Source of the DNA: Tumebacillus flagellatus
GTDB taxonomy: Bacteria > Bacillota > Bacilli > Tumebacillales > Tumebacillaceae
Assembly: GCF_000714935.1 (NCBI RefSeq)
Contig: NZ_JMIR01000005.1
Location: 103,289 to 167,288, forward strand
Direction of reading: 5' to 3'
DNA length: 64,000 nt
The notes below the pieces were generated by a model. The model ran no database searches. It saw only the letters and a program-made list of their open reading frames with translations, and was not told the DNA's origin. How positions within the stretch are numbered: position 1 is the first letter of the stretch; every line of letters starts with the position of its first letter. The translations under genes and the position numbers were made by a program. Positions 43,573 through 52,148 of this stretch are shown one piece after another.

Positions 43573-45069
43573 ATGGATGAGACCACCAAGAAAGACTTAC
43601 TGAAAATACTGGTTGATGCTCTTGGACAAGGGTTGGCAGAGCAAGAATCAAATCATGAACCTGAATTTATGAAAAACTTTCTCCCCATACCGGAACACAA
43701 ACGTGTGCTCGATCCGGATACCTTGCTCATATTAGGTGGGCGTGGCGCGGGGAAGACCCAATTGTTTCGATTGCTTGCGTTTCCGAATGGGCGGGGCGCC
43801 TTAGCGGACGTGACTGGGGTTGATAAACTAAGTTTTCTTGATCGAACGATGTGGGTCACAGGGTATGGCGGAGAAAGAAATCATGGTTTAAAATTTCCGA
43901 GTCAGGAGTCTGGCGAAATATTTTCCGATACCGCGGATGTACTTGACTGGCGAGCTTTTTGGCTTGGCTTAACACTCGGGAGTGTATTACGGCATATTGG
44001 TGATTTCCCTGGAAGTAATGTTTTTGAAAGAATCCCGAGTGAGATCAAGAAGACGTTAACTGACGAGTTGCAACTAGTGAGCGTTTGGGTTCCGATGGTG
44101 AAAAAGGAACTTGAAATTATTAGTTTTGTGCTCGATAAAGTAGATGAAACTCTGATCAAGGAAGATCGTTGGCTTTTCATTACATACGATGAATTAGATA
44201 AATTGACGATTTCTCATTCCAAACTAGCCATCCCGATTCGCGAGTTATTAGCATTTTGGTTAGATCGGTGGAGAAGATGGGATCGAATTCGCCCGAAGAT
44301 TTTTCTTCGAAACGATCTGTTCGCTCCAGAATTTCTTGGATTTCCCGATGCTTCTAAGCTCCAAGCCTACCAAATTCGCCTCGAATGGCAAGCTTCTTGG
44401 CTGTATCAACTTTTCATGAAACGTATGGCAAATTCTGATGCAAGGTTACTTCAATATTTACAGAAAGTGCCCGATGTTATTTCGAAACATGATCCAATAC
44501 TTGGATATATTCCGAGAAGCGAGGAGCGAGTCTACCAAGATGTAATACGCAACATGGTTGGACAATTTATGGGGAAGGATGCCAAAAAAGGTATAACCCA
44601 CCGCTGGATTCCGAATCATTTACAAGACTCCAATGGCAGAATAGCTCCTCGTTCGTTTATCAAATTGTTTGAGCGTGCTGCGAGATTTGAGTTGGAACGA
44701 TTCGATCTGAAGCAATTGCCAGATGATCGACTTCTACAGCCCACGCATCTTCAAGGTGCGCTCATGGAGACCTCCATCGATAGAATTCGAGAATTAGCGG
44801 AAGAGGAATATCCTTGGTTGAATGATTTGAAACCAAGTTTGGCAGGGATTGAAGTTCCCACTGCTAAATCGAATATTTTGGCTGCGATTCGAAATACAGA
44901 ATGGAGGAAAGAAAGCAAGGTACCAGCATCGGACTCCGATGGCATATTTAAAGTATTGCTGAAACTTGGAGTCTTAGAGACCCGATCAGACGGCAAGGTG
45001 AATATGCCCGATATTTATTTGTATGGATTTAGTATGCTTCGCCGTGGGGGGATTCGTCGTCCTAAGTAA
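43573..45069 (+). CDS. P-loop ATPase (possibly Sll1717-type) of the three-gene island
   Basis: The 498-residue protein has Walker A LGGRGAGKTQ near 54-63 and Walker B WLFITYDELDKL near 200, followed by RPKIFLRNDLF in a sensor-like place. This resembles the STAND/KAP-like P-loop ATPases named after Sll1717, which commonly sit beside KGGxGR ATPases; that link is from memory. The C-terminus (DGIFKVLLKLGVLE, then DGKVNMPDIYLYGFSMLRRGG) looks like a winged helix. ATG 43573 has GAGG 8 nt upstream; ATG 43567 is too close. A perfect terminator ends the unit. Confidence 0.75.
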   Translation: MDETTKKDLLKILVDALGQGLAEQESNHEPEFMKNFLPIPEHKRVLDPDTLLILGGRGAGKTQLFRLLAFPNGRGALADVTGVDKLSFLDRTMWVTGYGGERNHGLKFPSQESGEIFSDTADVLDWRAFWLGLTLGSVLRHIGDFPGSNVFERIPSEIKKTLTDELQLVSVWVPMVKKELEIISFVLDKVDETLIKEDRWLFITYDELDKLTISHSKLAIPIRELLAFWLDRWRRWDRIRPKIFLRNDLFAPEFLGFPDASKLQAYQIRLEWQASWLYQLFMKRMANSDARLLQYLQKVPDVISKHDPILGYIPRSEERVYQDVIRNMVGQFMGKDAKKGITHRWIPNHLQDSNGRIAPRSFIKLFERAARFELERFDLKQLPDDRLLQPTHLQGALMETSIDRIRELAEEEYPWLNDLKPSLAGIEVPTAKSNILAAIRNTEWRKESKVPASDSDGIFKVLLKLGVLETRSDGKVNMPDIYLYGFSMLRRGGIRRPK

Positions 45070-45072
45070 TTG

Positions 45073-45113
45073 CAAGGGCTACTATCAAATTTGGATAGTA
45101 GCCCTTGATTTTT
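45073..45113 (+). terminator. Terminator of the three-gene island
   Basis: CAAGGGCTACTATC pairs perfectly over 14 bp with GATAGTAGCCCTTG around a 7-nt loop, then ATTTTTAA. Confidence 0.85.
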
Positions 45114-45215
45114 AATCAAAAACTGTGGATTTTGAATAAATTTTTATCCAATATGTTTTTTCTTTTCTCCGCATACTACGTGCAAATCGACACGGAAACG
45201 AGGAGGAGTGACGAC

Positions 45216-46088
45216 ATGCACACGATGTGGAAAGGCTCGATCTCGTTTGGTTTGGTCAACATTCCGATCAAAATGTTCGCCGCGACAGAGGACAAAGACA
45301 TCAAGTTCCGCATGCTCCACGAAAAGTGCGGCACCCCTGTCAAGCAAGTTCGCACCTGCCCGCACTGCGAAGAAGAAATCGAGTGGAAGGAAGTCGTCAA
45401 GGGCTTTGAGTACCAATCCGGTCAGTTCGTGATCCTGAGCGATGAAGACATGGAAAAAATCTCGCCGCAGCGCACCAAGACGATCGACATCCTCAATTTC
45501 GTTTCTCTGGAAGAGATCGACCCGATCTATTTCAACAAAAGCTACTACCTCGCGCCCGAAGAGACCGGCAGCAAAGCGTACGCTCTGTTGCGCCAAGCGA
45601 TGCAAGACACGGGGCGGATCGCCGTGGTCAAAGTGATCATCCGCTCGGCGCAGATGCTCGCGGTGTTGCGCGTGTACGACAACGTCTTGGTGATGGAGTC
45701 GATCTATTACCCGGACGAGGTGCGGTTGACGACGCAGCTTCCGTCGATTCCGGCGGTCGGTGCGGTGGACGAAAACGAGATGCGCGTGGCGAAGCAGTTG
45801 ATCGAAAGCCTCGCGACGACGTTTGACCCGGAGCAATATCGCGACGAGTACCGCACGGCGCTGATGGAGGCGATCGAGCAGAAGGTTGAGGGGCAGGAAA
45901 TCACAACCGCGCAGGCACCGCAGCGCGATCAGATTCAAGACCTCATGGCGGCGCTGCAACAATCGCTGAACGTATCGCGTCCGACCGCTTCGGCGGAGGA
46001 ATCGGAGCGAATGGTCGTCGGCGGCAATGAAACGGGCGCGGCTGAAAAACCGAAACGCCGCCGCCGGAAAGCGACGGCGGAGGAATGA
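45216..46088 (+). CDS. ku: Ku protein of non-homologous end joining
   Basis: The 290-residue protein starts MHTMWKGSISFGLVNIPIKM, the classic bacterial Ku opening, followed by the beta-barrel core (FRMLHEKCGTPVKQ, CPHCEEEIEWKEVVKGFEY). The C-terminal extension is rich in Lys/Arg (KPKRRRRKATAEE) and probably binds DNA. Ku rings hold broken DNA ends and recruit LigD, mainly important in spores and stationary cells. ATG 45216 follows GAGGAGGAGTGA. The gene overlaps the ligase gene by 4 bp. Confidence 0.95.
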   Translation: MHTMWKGSISFGLVNIPIKMFAATEDKDIKFRMLHEKCGTPVKQVRTCPHCEEEIEWKEVVKGFEYQSGQFVILSDEDMEKISPQRTKTIDILNFVSLEEIDPIYFNKSYYLAPEETGSKAYALLRQAMQDTGRIAVVKVIIRSAQMLAVLRVYDNVLVMESIYYPDEVRLTTQLPSIPAVGAVDENEMRVAKQLIESLATTFDPEQYRDEYRTALMEAIEQKVEGQEITTAQAPQRDQIQDLMAALQQSLNVSRPTASAEESERMVVGGNETGAAEKPKRRRRKATAEE

Positions 46089-47032
46089 TCGAGCCGGTCG
46101 TCCCGATGCAGCCGGTGCAGGTGGACGAGCCGTTCGACGATCCCAAGTGGCTGTACCAGATCAAGTGGGACGGCGTGCGGATGCTCACGTATCTGGACGA
46201 GAGCGCCGTGCGGCTGGTCAACCGGAAATTGAACGATCACACGGTGAAGTACCCGGATTTGACGAGCGTGTTGCCGGAGCAAGTGCGGGCGAAGTCGGTG
46301 GTGCTCGACGGGGAGATCGTGGGGTTTGGCGAGGACGGCAAGCCGTCTTTTTCCGCGGCGCTCAAGCGCGACCTCGTGAAGAGTGCGGACAAAGCGCGGC
46401 TGTTGAGCCGGACCAGACCTGCGTATTACATGGTGTGGGACGTGCTGTACGCGGACGGGCAGTGGCTGTTGAACGAGCCGCTGTCCCGCCGTCAGCAACG
46501 GTTGGCAGAACTGTTGGAGCCGGGCACGAACGTGAAGCCGGTCGACAGCCACGAGTCGGGCACGGCGCTTTTTCGCGTCATGAAGGAGCAGGGGATGGAG
46601 GGCATCGTCGCCAAGGAGCGCGCGGGGAGATACACGCTCGGCGAATACAACCCCACGTGGAAAAAAATCAAATACTACCGCTTCGCCCAAGCGGTCGTCG
46701 GCGGTGTCAGCGTGCGAAACGGCCTCGTCAACTCGCTGTTGCTGGGCCTCTACGATGACGATGACCGCCTGCTCTACATCGGCCGCGCGGGCACGGGGCT
46801 GGACAACGCCATGATCCAAGCCCTCACGCAGTTCGTCAACCAACTGCCGCCGATGAAACCCCCTTTTCAAAACCCGCCCCGCCACACGGAAACCGCTTAT
46901 GAGAAGCTCGCATGGTTCCCGCCGCAGTTGGTGGTGGAAGTGCGTTATTTAGAGTGGACTTCCGACCTGACGCTCCGCTCTCCCGTGGTGTTGGGTTTTT
47001 TGGAGAAGGATGTTGCGAGTTGCACGTTTTAG
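46085..47032 (+). CDS. ATP-dependent DNA ligase (LigD ligase domain only)
   Basis: The 315-residue protein shows the adenylation motif KWDGVRM with the catalytic Lys near residue 28, VVLDGEIVGF (motif III/IIIa), EGIVAKERAGRY (motif IV) and WKKIKYY (motif V), followed by the OB fold. It seals double-strand breaks held by Ku. In B. subtilis LigD the ligase and polymerase domains form one protein; here they are two genes, ligase first. It is translationally coupled to ku by ATGA. Confidence 0.93.
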   Translation: MIEPVVPMQPVQVDEPFDDPKWLYQIKWDGVRMLTYLDESAVRLVNRKLNDHTVKYPDLTSVLPEQVRAKSVVLDGEIVGFGEDGKPSFSAALKRDLVKSADKARLLSRTRPAYYMVWDVLYADGQWLLNEPLSRRQQRLAELLEPGTNVKPVDSHESGTALFRVMKEQGMEGIVAKERAGRYTLGEYNPTWKKIKYYRFAQAVVGGVSVRNGLVNSLLLGLYDDDDRLLYIGRAGTGLDNAMIQALTQFVNQLPPMKPPFQNPPRHTETAYEKLAWFPPQLVVEVRYLEWTSDLTLRSPVVLGFLEKDVASCTF

Positions 47033-47050
47033 ATCGAGAGGAGGCACCCC

Positions 47051-47989
47051 ATGTCCCGGACCGACACGCTCATGGCCGAATACCCGGTCAAAGTCACCAA
47101 CCTCGACAAAGTGCTCTGGCCGGAAGCGGGTGTGACCAAGGCGGAGTACATCCAGTACATGATCCAAATGGCGCGCATCATGATCCCGCACTACACCGAC
47201 CGCCTGCTCACCGTCATCCGCTTTCCGAGCGGCATCCACGACAAATCGTTTTACCAAAAAAACATCCCCGACGGCGCACCGGACTGGTTGAAAACACACC
47301 CGGTCTACTCGGACGACTCTCATCGCGACATCCACTATCTCGTCGTCGACAACACCGCGACGCTGCTTTGGCTCGCCAACCAAGCCGCGATGGAGCTCCA
47401 CCCGTCGTACGCCAAAATCCACAACCTCGACCAGCCCACCAACATCGCCTTCGATCTCGACCCGACCGTCAAGGAGGTTGACATCGCCGGTTTCAAAAAA
47501 GCAGTCCGCGTCGCCCTGCACCTCAAGGAAGCGCTCGACGACCTCGGCCTGCCGTCCTACCCGAAAACGTCCGGCGCGACCGGCTTGCAGATCTTCATCC
47601 CGATCGCGCCGGGCTACACGTTCGAAGACACCCGCCTGATCACGCAATTTCTCGCACACTACATCGTCCAGAAAGCACCCGACATCTGCACCATCGAACG
47701 CCTCAAAAAAGACCGCGGCGACAAAGTCTACTTCGACTACCTCCAACATTGGAAAAACAAAACCCTCTCCGGCCCCTACACTCCGCGCGCCGTTCCATCA
47801 GCTGCCGTTTCGTCCCCGCTCTCGTGGGACGAATTGCGCGAAGGCGTCACGCCCGATCTCTTCACGATCCGCACGATGCCAAGACGCATCGCAGAAGTGG
47901 GAGACCTGTTTGCTCCGATGAGCCAACCGGGGGTGGAGATTCGAGACATTTTGCATTTTATCAAGCACCATCCCACTGGAAGTTTGTAG
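47051..47989 (+). CDS. LigD polymerase/primase domain as a separate protein
   Basis: The 312-residue protein of the archaeo-eukaryotic primase family begins with VKVTNLDKVLWPEAGVTKAEYIQYM, as in LigD-Pol. The metal-binding motif is AFDLDPT near 136, followed by KTSGATGLQIFIPI (nucleotide-binding Ser/His region) and DFDY-like VYFDYLQ. It adds a few ribo- or deoxyribonucleotides to broken ends before sealing. GAGGAGG lies before ATG 47051, 18 bp after the ligase gene. No phosphoesterase domain is encoded nearby. Confidence 0.93.
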   Translation: MSRTDTLMAEYPVKVTNLDKVLWPEAGVTKAEYIQYMIQMARIMIPHYTDRLLTVIRFPSGIHDKSFYQKNIPDGAPDWLKTHPVYSDDSHRDIHYLVVDNTATLLWLANQAAMELHPSYAKIHNLDQPTNIAFDLDPTVKEVDIAGFKKAVRVALHLKEALDDLGLPSYPKTSGATGLQIFIPIAPGYTFEDTRLITQFLAHYIVQKAPDICTIERLKKDRGDKVYFDYLQHWKNKTLSGPYTPRAVPSAAVSSPLSWDELREGVTPDLFTIRTMPRRIAEVGDLFAPMSQPGVEIRDILHFIKHHPTGSL

Positions 47990-48035
47990 CGCGAACCAGC
48001 CGCGCAAACTAGTATCCACCCAAGTGGTTTCCTTC

Positions 48036-48064
48036 TTGACGAGCCGGAATCGCTTTGCTTTAAT
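48036..48064 (+). promoter_or_regulatory. Promoter of the methylthioadenosine salvage operon
   Basis: TTGACG at 48036-48041, a 17-nt spacer and TTTAAT at 48059-48064, about 50 nt before the first start. No SAM riboswitch features were seen in the short leader. Confidence 0.65.
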
Positions 48065-48113
48065 TGAGAAGGACTGTTGATTTTTTCCTACCTTGAGGGA
48101 GGCATACCACATC

Positions 48114-48905
48114 ATGCAAGCAGATTACGCCATCATCGGCGGCACCGGCGTGTACGATCCGGCCATGCTGGAAAACGCAGAACGCCATGAAATAGACACC
48201 CCGTACGGCAAAGCGCACGTCACGATCGGCACTTATGCGGGCCGCCGCGTCGCGTTCATGCCGCGCCACGGCTATACGCACAGCGTGGCCCCGCATAAAA
48301 TCAACTACCGCGCCAACATCCGCGCGCTGAAGCAACTCGGCGTCCACACCGTCCTCGCCACGGCGGCGGTCGGCTCTTTGAAGGAAGAACACAAACCGGG
48401 CGACCTGCTTCTCGTCGACGATTTCCTCGACATGACCAAGTCCCGCCCGACCACGTTTTACGAAGGCGCTCCGGAGGGCGTTGTGCACATCGACCTCTCG
48501 GACGCGTACTGCGGGCGCACCCGTCAACATCTGATGGAAACCGCAGAGGCACAGGGCATCGAGATCACCAACGGCGGCATCTACGTCTGCACGGAAGGCC
48601 CGCGCTTTGAAACCCCGGCGGAAATTCGCCTGTACGCGCAATGGGGCGGCGCGGTCGTCGGCATGACCTCCGTGCCGGAAGTCGTGCTCGCCAAGGAATC
48701 GGAGATGTGCTACGCGACCGTCGCGATGATCACGAACTATTGCGCCGGCATCTCGCCGCATCCGCTCACGCACGCGGAAGTGGTGGAGACGATGCGCGAC
48801 AACGTCCAGAAGATCCGCGAACTGTTCTTCCACGCCATCGAGCGCGGCTTTGGCGAACGCACTTGCGCCTGCCCGCACGCGCTGGCGGAACTCGGCTCGC
48901 TCTAA
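48114..48905 (+). CDS. mtnP: Methylthioadenosine/methylthioinosine phosphorylase (PNP family)
   Basis: The 263-residue protein starts ADYAIIGGTGVYD with the phosphate-binding turn and has MPRHGYTHSVAPHKINYRAN and GGIYVCTEGPRFETPAEIRL, all typical of MtnP. The purine-recognition segment reads MITNYCAGIS; MTA-specific enzymes have Asp (TDYD) where this has Asn, and Asn is the residue used for 6-oxopurines. Methylthioinosine is therefore the likelier substrate, which fits the deaminase in the same operon. The start is ATG 48114 with AGGGAGG 11 nt upstream. Confidence 0.85.
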   Translation: MQADYAIIGGTGVYDPAMLENAERHEIDTPYGKAHVTIGTYAGRRVAFMPRHGYTHSVAPHKINYRANIRALKQLGVHTVLATAAVGSLKEEHKPGDLLLVDDFLDMTKSRPTTFYEGAPEGVVHIDLSDAYCGRTRQHLMETAEAQGIEITNGGIYVCTEGPRFETPAEIRLYAQWGGAVVGMTSVPEVVLAKESEMCYATVAMITNYCAGISPHPLTHAEVVETMRDNVQKIRELFFHAIERGFGERTCACPHALAELGSL

Positions 48906-48951
48906 TCATCATCCAGAAAAAACAGCACCGCCAAAAGGAGAGACCATATAC

Positions 48952-49986
48952 ATGCAACCGTTGCAATGGAACGGCAAATCTCTGCTCGTCCTCGACCAGA
49001 CGCTTCTGCCGGAGCAGGAAGTCTGGGACGACTGCGATACATACGAACTCGTCGCCGAAGCGATTGAGAAGATGAAAGTCCGCGGCGCGCCCGCCATCGG
49101 CGCAACCGCCGCGTACGGGATCGCCATCGGCGCAAACGCCCCGGACGCGCTCGCTCTCGACAAAGGCCCGTACCTGACCTACCTCGACGAAGTGTGCGAA
49201 CGCCTCGCGAAAACCCGTCCGACCGCCGTTAACCTGTTCTGGGCGATCAAGCGCATGCGCGGCCTGATCGAAACAAACGGCGACCTCTCCGTCCAGGAAC
49301 TCGCCGAGCTGATCACCCGCGAGGCGAACTTGATCGCCGAGGAAGACGTTCGTCTGAACAAAGCGATCGGGCAAAACGGCCTCGCTTTCATTCCGGAGAA
49401 CGCCCGCATCCTCACGCACTGCAACACAGGGTCGCTTGCGACGTTTGACTACGGCACGGCGCTTGGCGTCATTCGCGCCGCGCACGAAAAAGGCCGCGTC
49501 CAGCAAGTGTTCGCCGACGAAACCCGCCCGTACCTGCAAGGCGCTCGTCTGACCGCCTTCGAACTGCACCGCGACAACATTCCGGTCAGCGTCGTCACCG
49601 ACAGCATGGCAGGCTATCTGATGCAGCAGGGGATGGTCGATCTCGTCATCGTCGGCGCGGACCGCATCGCGGCCAACGGCGACACCGCGAACAAGATCGG
49701 CACCTACTCGCTGGCGGTTTTGGCGAAGCATCACGGCGTGCCGTTTTACGTCGCGGCTCCGATGTCCACGCTCGATTACGAGATGGAGACCGGCGCGGAG
49801 ATTGAAATCGAGCAACGCTCGGCGGACGAAGTGATTTTTATCGGCGGCAAACGCATGGTGCCCGAAGGCGTACCGGCGCTGCATCCGGCGTTTGACGTGA
49901 CCCCGCACGACTTGATCACCGCGATTATCACAGACCAAGGCAACGTCGAGCAGCCGAACACGGAGAACATGCGCAAACTCAAGTAG
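48952..49986 (+). CDS. mtnA: 5-methylthioribose-1-phosphate isomerase MtnA
   Basis: The 344-residue protein of the eIF2B-like family begins QPLQWNGKSLLVLDQTLLP and has KMKVRGAPAIGATAAYG, ILTHCNTGSLATFDYGTALGVI (catalytic Cys) and VDLVIVGADRIAANGDTANKIGT (catalytic Asp). It turns methylthioribose-1-phosphate into methylthioribulose-1-phosphate. AAAAGGAGAG lies before ATG 48952; the frame to 48850 is only overlap with mtnP. Confidence 0.95.
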   Translation: MQPLQWNGKSLLVLDQTLLPEQEVWDDCDTYELVAEAIEKMKVRGAPAIGATAAYGIAIGANAPDALALDKGPYLTYLDEVCERLAKTRPTAVNLFWAIKRMRGLIETNGDLSVQELAELITREANLIAEEDVRLNKAIGQNGLAFIPENARILTHCNTGSLATFDYGTALGVIRAAHEKGRVQQVFADETRPYLQGARLTAFELHRDNIPVSVVTDSMAGYLMQQGMVDLVIVGADRIAANGDTANKIGTYSLAVLAKHHGVPFYVAAPMSTLDYEMETGAEIEIEQRSADEVIFIGGKRMVPEGVPALHPAFDVTPHDLITAIITDQGNVEQPNTENMRKLK

Positions 49987-50007
49987 CGCGGAGGAGGCTC
50001 GCTTTCT

Positions 50008-50673
50008 ATGAAAGAACACATCGAACAAACCAAATCGGAAGTCCTCTACGCCGCCAAGCAGATGATTCGCACCGGATTGGTCGCCGCCGTCTGGGGCAAC
50101 GTCTCGGCGCGCGTGCCGGGCACCGATCTCGTGGTGATCACCCCAAGCGGCGTGGAGTACGAGACGTTGACGCTCGACATGCTCTGCGTGCTGGACAGAA
50201 ACACGAGCCAGATGGTGGAAGGAACGCTCAAACCTTCTTCGGAATCGCCGTTGCATCTTGCGGTTTATCAGGCGCGGGAGGATGTATTCGGCGTGATGCA
50301 CACGCACAGCACGTACGCGAGCGCGTTTTCCTGCGCGCGTCAAGCCATTCCGCCGCTGATCGAAGACCTTGCGCAAGTCTGCGGCGGGCCGGTCTCCGTG
50401 GCGGACTACGCGCTGCCGGGCAGTGAGGATGTCGGCCGCAACGTCGTGGAAGCGTTGGGAAGCAAAGGCGCGGTGCTGATGGCCAACCACGGCGTCGTCG
50501 GCGTGGGCAAGACGGTCGCCGAAGCGCTGCGCGTCTGCCAGATCGTCGAAAAAGGCGCGCAGATCTGCGCCATCGCCAAATCGATCGGAGAGCCGGTGCT
50601 GCTCTCCGACGAAGACGTGGCGTGGCTGCGCGAGAAATACACAACGGTTTACGGACAACCAAAGGAGAGATAA
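50008..50673 (+). CDS. Class II aldolase, likely methylthioribulose-1-phosphate aldolase
   Basis: The 221-residue protein of the fuculose-phosphate aldolase family shows AVWGNVSAR (phosphate site), HLAVYQAREDVFGVMHTHSTYA with the zinc His pair, the catalytic Glu in KPSSESPLH, and ANHGVVGVGKT with the third His. Next to mtnP and mtnA, the substrate is probably methylthioribulose-1-phosphate (or 5-deoxyribulose-1-phosphate), split into DHAP and a short aldehyde, as in the DHAP shunt. A dehydratase role (MtnB) is the alternative, but mtnK, mtnW, mtnX and mtnD are absent. GGAGGAGG precedes the ATG. Confidence 0.82.
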   Translation: MKEHIEQTKSEVLYAAKQMIRTGLVAAVWGNVSARVPGTDLVVITPSGVEYETLTLDMLCVLDRNTSQMVEGTLKPSSESPLHLAVYQAREDVFGVMHTHSTYASAFSCARQAIPPLIEDLAQVCGGPVSVADYALPGSEDVGRNVVEALGSKGAVLMANHGVVGVGKTVAEALRVCQIVEKGAQICAIAKSIGEPVLLSDEDVAWLREKYTTVYGQPKER

Positions 50674-50675
50674 CT

Positions 50676-51980
50676 ATGGCACGCACCCTGATTCACGGCG
50701 GAGTCGTCATACCGGTCGTGGACGATTCTTACCATAAGGAAGGCTACATCATCATCGAAGATCAACGCATAGCGGAAGTCGGCGCAGGCGCGTACACGGG
50801 TTCTCTTGACGGGTTTGACACCGTGATCGACGCCAAGGGCAAGCTCGCGATGCCGGGCTTGATCAACACGCACGGTCACGCGTCGATGACGCTGTTGCGC
50901 GGCTACGCGGACGATCTTCCGCTTCAACAATGGCTGGAAGAGCGCTGCTGGCCGATTGAAGCGAAGATGACCGACGAAGACATCTACTGGGGCGCGCAAC
51001 TGGCGATCCTCGAAATGCTCAAGGGCGGCACCACGACGTTTACCGATATGTTCTACTTCATGGACCGCGTGGCGCAAGCGACCGAAGAGTCGGGCATCCG
51101 CGCCGTTCTCTCGCGCGGCATGGTCGGCTTCGACCCGGAAAACGGCGTGAAGCTCAAGGACCAAGCGGTGCAGTTCGTCAAGGACTGGCACGGCAAAGCG
51201 GACGGCCGCGTGAACGTGATGTTCGGCCCGCACGCCGAATACACCTGCCCGAAAGACTACCTCGCCGAAGCGGCGAACGTCGCGGCGGAGAACAAACGCC
51301 CGGTGCAAATCCACCTCTGCGAAACGGTGAAGGAAGTGCAAGATTGCATCGAGCGCTACGGCAAATCGCCGGTCGCGCTGCTTGAGGAAGTCGGTATGTT
51401 CAACAACCCGACCCTCGTGGCGCACGCCGTCCACGTCACCGACGAAGACATCGCGATCCTCAAGAAACACAACGTCACCATCGCGCACAACCCGGACTCC
51501 AACCTCAAACTCGGCTCCGGCGTGGCTCCGGTGCTGAAGTTCCTCGAAGCGGGCTTGACGGTCGGCCTCGGCACGGACGGCGCGGCTTCGAACAACAACC
51601 TCGACATGTTCGAAGAAATGCGCATGGCGGCGATGCTGCACAAGGGCGTCAACCTTGACCCGGTTGCCGTCAACGCGTTTCAGGCGGTTCAGATGGCGAC
51701 CAACGGCGGCGCGAAGGCGCTGTTTCTCGAAGACACGCTCGGGACGCTCCAAGCGGGCGCGCTGGCCGACATCATCTTGCTCGACATCGAGCAGCCGCAA
51801 TACTACCCGCACCGCCACAACATGATCGCGCACCTCGCGTACGCGTCGAACTCCCGCGACGTGACCGACGTGTTCGTCAACGGCAAGCAACTCGTCAAGG
51901 ACCGCCGCGTGCTCACCCTCGACGAGAAGAAAATTTACGCCGAAATCGAGCGCATCTGCGAGCGTCTGTACGCAGAATAA
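50676..51980 (+). CDS. mtaD: 5'-methylthioadenosine/S-adenosylhomocysteine deaminase MtaD
   Basis: The 434-residue amidohydrolase has the metal site NTHGHASMTLLRGYADDLPLQQWL, GPHAEYTCP, QIHLCETVKEV and AHNPDSNLKLGSG, with the LGTDGAASNNNLDM Asp. It removes ammonia from MTA or SAH, giving methylthioinosine or S-inosylhomocysteine. Its presence with an Asn-type MtnP points to deamination before phosphorolysis. ATG 50676 has AAAGGAGAG upstream, only 2 bp after the aldolase stop. A terminator ends the operon. Confidence 0.93.
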   Translation: MARTLIHGGVVIPVVDDSYHKEGYIIIEDQRIAEVGAGAYTGSLDGFDTVIDAKGKLAMPGLINTHGHASMTLLRGYADDLPLQQWLEERCWPIEAKMTDEDIYWGAQLAILEMLKGGTTTFTDMFYFMDRVAQATEESGIRAVLSRGMVGFDPENGVKLKDQAVQFVKDWHGKADGRVNVMFGPHAEYTCPKDYLAEAANVAAENKRPVQIHLCETVKEVQDCIERYGKSPVALLEEVGMFNNPTLVAHAVHVTDEDIAILKKHNVTIAHNPDSNLKLGSGVAPVLKFLEAGLTVGLGTDGAASNNNLDMFEEMRMAAMLHKGVNLDPVAVNAFQAVQMATNGGAKALFLEDTLGTLQAGALADIILLDIEQPQYYPHRHNMIAHLAYASNSRDVTDVFVNGKQLVKDRRVLTLDEKKIYAEIERICERLYAE

Positions 51981-52006
51981 CGCCAACTCGACACCGCGAG
52001 AACCAG

Positions 52007-52042
52007 AGACCCGGCCCTTGTTAGAGGGCCGGGTCTTTTTTT
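52007..52042 (+). terminator. Terminator of the methylthioadenosine salvage operon
   Basis: AGACCCGGCCCT pairs perfectly with AGGGCCGGGTCT around a 6-nt loop, followed by seven T. Confidence 0.88.
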
Positions 52043-52107
52043 CAAAATTTTTTTGAATAGCGAGAAGGAGAAGGAACGCCGCCATCTAATATAGTAGGTA
52101 GCAAGCG

Positions 52108-52121
52108 TGAAAGCGTTTGCA
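52108..52121 (+). promoter_or_regulatory. CcpA-binding cre site in the amylase promoter region
   Basis: TGAAAGCGTTTGCA matches the cre consensus TGWAANCGNTNWCA at every position. A possible -10 (TATAGT at 52090-52095) lies just upstream, so the site covers the start of transcription, the usual place for glucose repression of amylase genes. Confidence 0.78.
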
Positions 52122-52148
52122 CAGAGAGATACAAGGGAGGCACCTACT

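Noticed and set aside
41466..45216. Direct repeats flanking the three-gene island
   Set aside because: Reading the sequence after rex and before ku by eye gave no convincing repeat, so no insertion site is claimed for this island.
47990..48113. SAM riboswitch before the methylthioadenosine operon
   Set aside because: The leader after the predicted promoter is only about 45 nt, too short, and no matching core is seen.
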